Shown piece by piece: positions 6,610-9,635 of a DNA stretch of 9,635 nt. Positions within the stretch are counted from its first letter, which is position 1; every line of letters begins with the position of its first letter. The stretch is from Beijerinckiaceae bacterium (lineage in GTDB: Bacteria; Pseudomonadota; Alphaproteobacteria; Rhizobiales; Beijerinckiaceae). The translations under genes and the position numbers were made by a program. Below the pieces are notes generated by a model. The model saw only the letters and a program-made list of their open reading frames with translations, was not told the DNA's origin and searched no databases. The stretch is from contig DAIESR010000334.1 in assembly GCA_027346205.1 (NCBI GenBank), forward strand, positions 1 through 9,635, read 5' to 3'.

Positions 6610-7086
6610 TCATGCCGCCTCGCATTCAACGGCCGGCAGGACATTGTCGAGAGCAATGAGGCTGATCATGCGACCCTCGATTGCGAGCACGCCGCGCACG
6701 AACATCTTCGCCATTTCGGAAGCGACATCGGGCGTTGGCTGCACCGCATCGCCGGGCACAGTCAGAATATCGGAGACTGCATCGACGAGCAGGCCGACGA
6801 TCTGATTGCCGAGCGGGCTGTCGATCTGGACGACCATGATGACATGGCGTGCCGTCGGCTCCGCCGGGCCGAGGCCGAGGCGCGCCGAAAGATCGACGAT
6901 CGGCAGCACCGCGCCGCGCAGATTGATCACGCCGCGCACAAAGCTAGGCGATTGCGGCAGAGGGGTCGCCGGAGCAAAGCCCCGGATCTCCCGCACCGCC
7001 ATGATATCGACGCAGAACTCCTGCGTGCCGATCCGGAAGGCCATTAATTCGCGTCCGGTCATCGCGTCCGTCTTGAACTCGTTCAT
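6610..7086 (-). CDS. cheW: Chemotaxis adaptor protein CheW
   Basis: CheW is the cytoplasmic adaptor that couples chemoreceptors to the CheA kinase in the receptor array. The 158-aa product is a single CheW domain of normal length. After a short N-terminus come [22 protein letters not shown] (13-34) and [24 protein letters not shown] (49-72), the strongest family signature; Arg57 in NLRG corresponds to the conserved receptor-contact arginine. [11 protein letters not shown] (98-108) and [22 protein letters not shown] (129-150) complete the fold. ATG 7086 follows a GGGGTGA ribosome site; a longer open frame up to 7185 overlaps the receptor gene and is not used. It lies 28 bp after the mcp stop, so it is probably co-transcribed and serves that receptor's signalling. 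No cheA, cheR, cheB or cheY is in the window. Confidence 0.95.
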   Translation of the reverse strand: MNEFKTDAMTGRELMAFRIGTQEFCVDIMAVREIRGFAPATPLPQSPSFVRGVINLRGAVLPIVDLSARLGLGPAEPTARHVIMVVQIDSPLGNQIVGLLVDAVSDILTVPGDAVQPTPDVASEMAKMFVRGVLAIEGRMISLIALDNVLPAVECEAA

Positions 7087-7114
7087 CGCGGTCACCCCAC
7101 TGCTGCGACGCAGG

Positions 7115-9046
7115 TCAGAATTCCTCCCATTCGTCTTGTTGGTGTGCTGGTTGCGGTTTGGGTGCGGCGCCGCCGCGTGGCGCAACGGTCTTCAAGGCTG
7201 GGCGGGCGGCGGATTTGGCCGAAGCCCGCTGCATCGGGACGACAGAGGCCGCATGCTCGTCGCCGACCTGGAAGCGGGCGATGAGCCTGGTCAGCTCTTC
7301 CGTCTCCTGCGACAGCGTATGGCTCGCAGCCGTCGATTCCTCGACCATGGCCGCGTTCTGCTGCGTCACCTGATCCATCTGATTGACCGCCGTATTCACC
7401 TCCTGCAGACCATTGGCCTGATCCTGCGCCGAGGTCGCGATCTCCGACACGATCGTGTCGATCTCGGCCACCTGCGTGAAGATCCGCTCCAAGGCCTTGC
7501 CGGTCTCGGCCACGAGATCGACGCCCTGCTCAACCTGCGCGGTCGAGGCCGAGATCAGCCCCTTGATCTCCTTCGCCGCCTCGGCCGAGCGCTGCGCCAG
7601 CGCCCGCACCTCGGAGGCGACCACCGCGAAGCCCCGGCCGGCATCGCCCGCGCGCGCCGCTTCGACCCCCGCGTTCAAGGCCAGAAGATTGGTCTGGAAG
7701 GCGATCTCGTCGATGACGCCGATGATCTGGCTGATCTGCTGCGAGGATTTCTCGATCCCGCTCATCGCCGTGATCGCCTGACGCACGACGCCGCTGCCCT
7801 TCTCGGCATCCGATTTCGCCGTCGAGACGACCTGCCGGGCATGGGTCGCGCCCTGCGCCGTCTTGCGCACCGTCGTGGTGATCTCGCCCAGTGCCGCCGC
7901 CGTCTCTTCGAGACTCGCCGCCTGCTGCTCGGTACGCCGCGACAGATCGTCGGCCGCCACCGAGATCTCCTTGGTGCCGGAGCGGATCGCCTGCGTATTG
8001 GCGGAAACGCTCACCATCACCTGCTGCAGCTTCTCGGCCGAGACATTGAAGTCGGCGCGGATCTTTTCATATTCCTCGCTGAAGGCCTGGGTCAGCCGGC
8101 AGGTCAGATCGCCTTCCGACAAATGTTCCAGAGCCTCGGTGATCGAGGTGACGAAGCGATTATGCGCCTCGACATATCTCTGCGTCTCGATCTCCTTGCG
8201 ACGCTGCTCCTCCTCCGCCAGACGACGCTGCTCGGCCGCCTGCGCTTCGAGCCGCATCTTCTCGATCGCATTGGCCTTGAAGGTCTGGACCGTCTCCACC
8301 ATATCGCCGATCTCATCCCCCTTGCCCATCAAAGGAATTTCAACCTGCGTATTGCCCTGCGCCAGAGACTGCATGCAGCCGTTCAGAATCCGAATCGGAA
8401 ACGCAATCCGCCGCGAAAGCTGGTAGCCCGCAAAAACCGCCATCGTCACCGCCATCACGCCGCCCACCAATAATGACAGACGCACGATCCATCCCGATTG
8501 CGCTTGCGTTTCATTGGCGGCAGCACCCCAGGCCGCGATCTTGGCGTGAGCCTCTTTTGCCGCGGCACGAAAGGCCTTCATCACAGTCCTGGACTGCTCC
8601 GAGCCGGAGAGGTCGAAACCTTGCTGAAGCTTCTGCGGATCATGCGCGAAGCTGATAATTGGGTCATCGATCTCATGCTTCAAAACGCCGTTTGCAGCGA
8701 CGACCTTGTCAAGCAGAGAGAGAAGGTCAGGATGACCCTCGGCATGCTGACGCGCTTCCGCGACATGCGTATCAAAGTGCTTCACAGCCGCCAAATACAC
8801 TTCGTGGTAGCGTCCCACGCCCTTGGAAATGAGATAGCCTCGAACGGCAAGCGACTGCTCAAACTGCTCAGCAACGATGCGTTCAAAATCCGTGATGAGG
8901 AGATTCGCTTTCGCACTGGCCTCCGACGCCTCATCCGCATTTCGGATCGCCATGAAGACGATGGCACAAGCCGCGGCGACAACAAGCAGCACACCAGCAA
9001 AAGCAACAGCGATTTTCTTCGCGATCGGTAATTTCGCCGACACCAT
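7115..9046 (-). CDS. Methyl-accepting chemotaxis protein with CHASE3-like sensor, HAMP and CheR/CheB-tether C-terminus
   Basis: This is a transmembrane chemoreceptor of 643 aa. Residues 11-33 form the first membrane helix. About 34-185 is a periplasmic helical sensor resembling CHASE3 ([20 protein letters not shown]). About 187-208 is the second helix. A HAMP domain follows (about 209-262), then a charged coiled coil (about 260-295) and a second HAMP-like stretch (about 298-350). The cytoplasmic signalling hairpin peaks at [21 protein letters not shown] (447-467), followed by [18 protein letters not shown], the invariant tip that contacts CheA and CheW. The Ala/Pro-rich tail ends in EWEEF, similar to the NWETF pentapeptide that tethers CheR and CheB, so adaptation by methylation is likely. 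ATG 9046 is preceded directly by GGAGGGGAGAT, an excellent ribosome site; an upstream in-frame ATG at 9109 lacks one. The ligand is unknown. It heads an operon with cheW. Confidence 0.95.
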   Translation of the reverse strand: MVSAKLPIAKKIAVAFAGVLLVVAAACAIVFMAIRNADEASEASAKANLLITDFERIVAEQFEQSLAVRGYLISKGVGRYHEVYLAAVKHFDTHVAEARQHAEGHPDLLSLLDKVVAANGVLKHEIDDPIISFAHDPQKLQQGFDLSGSEQSRTVMKAFRAAAKEAHAKIAAWGAAANETQAQSGWIVRLSLLVGGVMAVTMAVFAGYQLSRRIAFPIRILNGCMQSLAQGNTQVEIPLMGKGDEIGDMVETVQTFKANAIEKMRLEAQAAEQRRLAEEEQRRKEIETQRYVEAHNRFVTSITEALEHLSEGDLTCRLTQAFSEEYEKIRADFNVSAEKLQQVMVSVSANTQAIRSGTKEISVAADDLSRRTEQQAASLEETAAALGEITTTVRKTAQGATHARQVVSTAKSDAEKGSGVVRQAITAMSGIEKSSQQISQIIGVIDEIAFQTNLLALNAGVEAARAGDAGRGFAVVASEVRALAQRSAEAAKEIKGLISASTAQVEQGVDLVAETGKALERIFTQVAEIDTIVSEIATSAQDQANGLQEVNTAVNQMDQVTQQNAAMVEESTAASHTLSQETEELTRLIARFQVGDEHAASVVPMQRASAKSAARPALKTVAPRGGAAPKPQPAHQQDEWEEF

Positions 9047-9443
9047 ATCTCCCCTCCAAGAGCTTCGGGCATGATGGCCCGGGCCAGAGTCACGCGCCTC
9101 TGTGCCCATTGGAACCGCGCAAACCGGCAGCTGCTGACGCTCTTTGAGCGGCGCATTACGTCCCCCGGTGCAGTGCCATAGACCTCGGCAACGCCGTGTT
9201 GGTTTCTATGAATTGTCATGCTTACGTAAAAAGAATGAATAAAATGGTATCTAATGATATTCTTCGATCGCTTAATACCCGTCTCAAAAGTCCATTGCGC
9301 ATGTTTTGGTTGCGTGTTCGGAGAGTGCCGAAGAGTTTGGAGATGATCCGGCATGTGGACGCCTCAGCACCGGTTGACCGACAAGCGCTCTGATGAACTG
9401 AGCTTTATTGAAAAATGTTAAGTTGCTGAAATTATTGGCGCGC
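9047..9443. other. Upstream region of mcp: leader palindrome and AT-rich tract, no gene
   Basis: The mcp ribosome site occupies 9047-9057. A perfect 12-bp palindrome, TGGCCCGGGCCA (9075-9086), lies about 30 bp upstream of the start codon and could be an operator or an mRNA hairpin. An AT-rich tract (about 9209-9275) is the most likely promoter zone, but I could not settle on a -35/-10 pair. A GCCGGTTT box with a TCAAAG-like element upstream is too far from the flagellar sigma-28 consensus to call. Short open frames on both strands (plus strand from 9196, minus strand from 9354) lack coding character. Confidence 0.45.
9075..9086. promoter_or_regulatory. 12-bp perfect palindrome in mcp leader
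   Basis: TGGCCCGGGCCA is a perfect inverted repeat centred about 35 bp upstream of the mcp start codon. The position suits an operator or translation-controlling hairpin, but GC-rich palindromes of this size also arise by chance in such a genome. Confidence 0.25.
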
Positions 9444-9559
9444 TAGAGCGGGATGAGGAAAAGTGGGAACCGGTTTTCCGCCCGCATCCCGCTCTATACA
9501 TTTGGAATCGATCACGTTTATGGTTTTGGATTGATTCAATCCAAAATCATCGTGATCTA
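9444..9559 (+). repeat. Mosaic palindromic repeat, copy 3 (two modules)
   Basis: Module one is a 53-bp hairpin with a perfect 12-bp outer stem, TAGAGCGGGATG (9444-9455) with CATCCCGCTCTA (9485-9496), around a GGAACCGGTTTTCC core. Module two is a second palindrome. GATCACG (9510-9516) pairs with CGTGATC (9551-9557), and an inner perfect 11-bp stem, TTTTGGATTGA (9524-9534) with TCAATCCAAAA (9536-9546), has a single-base centre. It is the most regular of the three copies in the window and is inverted relative to copy 2. Confidence 0.85.
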
Positions 9560-9635
9560 ACAGCTCCAACACCGTAGCACCCGCCGAGAGAAGCGCTCCG
9601 CGCTTATATCCCTCTATCCTTCAGGGGTGTTCTGT
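9560..9635. other. Right edge of window, hairpin but no gene
   Basis: A perfect hairpin, AAGCGC-TCC-GCGCTT (9591-9605), is the only clear structure. It is followed by ATATCCC rather than a T-run, so it is not a typical intrinsic terminator. All three minus-strand frames entering from the right edge meet a stop within about 35 bases, so no gene enters on that strand. Confidence 0.4.

Noticed and set aside
6806..8473. 555-codon plus-strand open frame opposite mcp
   Set aside because: It lies antisense to a certain chemoreceptor gene, and its composition (very rich in Arg, Leu, His, Asp) is what the reverse strand of a GC-rich coiled-coil gene produces. No domain or ribosome site supports it.
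9130..9160. Sigma-28 flagellar promoter upstream of mcp
   Set aside because: A TCAAAGAG-N11-GCCGGTTT arrangement has the right spacing on the minus strand but poor agreement with TAAAGTTT/GCCGATAA, and this sigma factor is often absent from Hyphomicrobiales.
1..9635. Defence, secondary-metabolite or mobile gene cluster
   Set aside because: All the recognisable genes are chromosomal envelope and chemotaxis functions. No transposase, integrase, nuclease or toxin-antitoxin pair was found.

Overview
The window looks like ordinary chromosomal DNA from a GC-rich alphaproteobacterium of the Hyphomicrobiales (Rhizobiales). Beijerinckiaceae or Methylocystaceae relatives are my best guess, from the protein styles and from the palindromic mosaic repeats between genes. 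No phage, plasmid, CRISPR, rRNA or tRNA feature was seen.

Layout, left to right. (1) A peptidoglycan lytic transglycosylase on the minus strand, cut by the left window edge. (2) A divergent small gene for a secreted, histidine-rich protein of unknown function. (3) A 465-bp stretch without a convincing gene; it holds a 10-bp direct repeat and a degenerate inverted repeat that may be a mobile-element remnant. (4) A plus-strand two-gene operon, joined by a GTGA stop/start overlap, encoding an LpxH-like metallophosphoesterase and a GT4 glycosyltransferase. (5) Convergent to it, a minus-strand ClC-family anion channel/transporter with two C-terminal CBS domains. Its start region consists of 15-bp tandem repeats and has a near-perfect Shine-Dalgarno sequence leading into a five-codon ORF that ends in an in-frame amber codon. 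(6) A minus-strand chemotaxis operon, a methyl-accepting chemotaxis protein followed 28 bp later by cheW. (7) A 589-bp non-coding region upstream of the chemoreceptor, with a 12-bp palindrome and a large mosaic palindromic repeat.

Functional links are modest. Genes 4a and 4b very probably act together on an envelope glycolipid or lipid-linked sugar. mcp and cheW form a receptor/adaptor pair that would feed a CheA kinase encoded elsewhere. The transglycosylase and ClC protein are stand-alone envelope functions.

I did not find an undescribed multi-gene system. The points most worth a second look are the clc start region, three related mosaic repeats in intergenic regions, the possible mobile-element scar before the phosphoesterase gene, and non-canonical residues at expected ClC ion- and proton-pathway positions.
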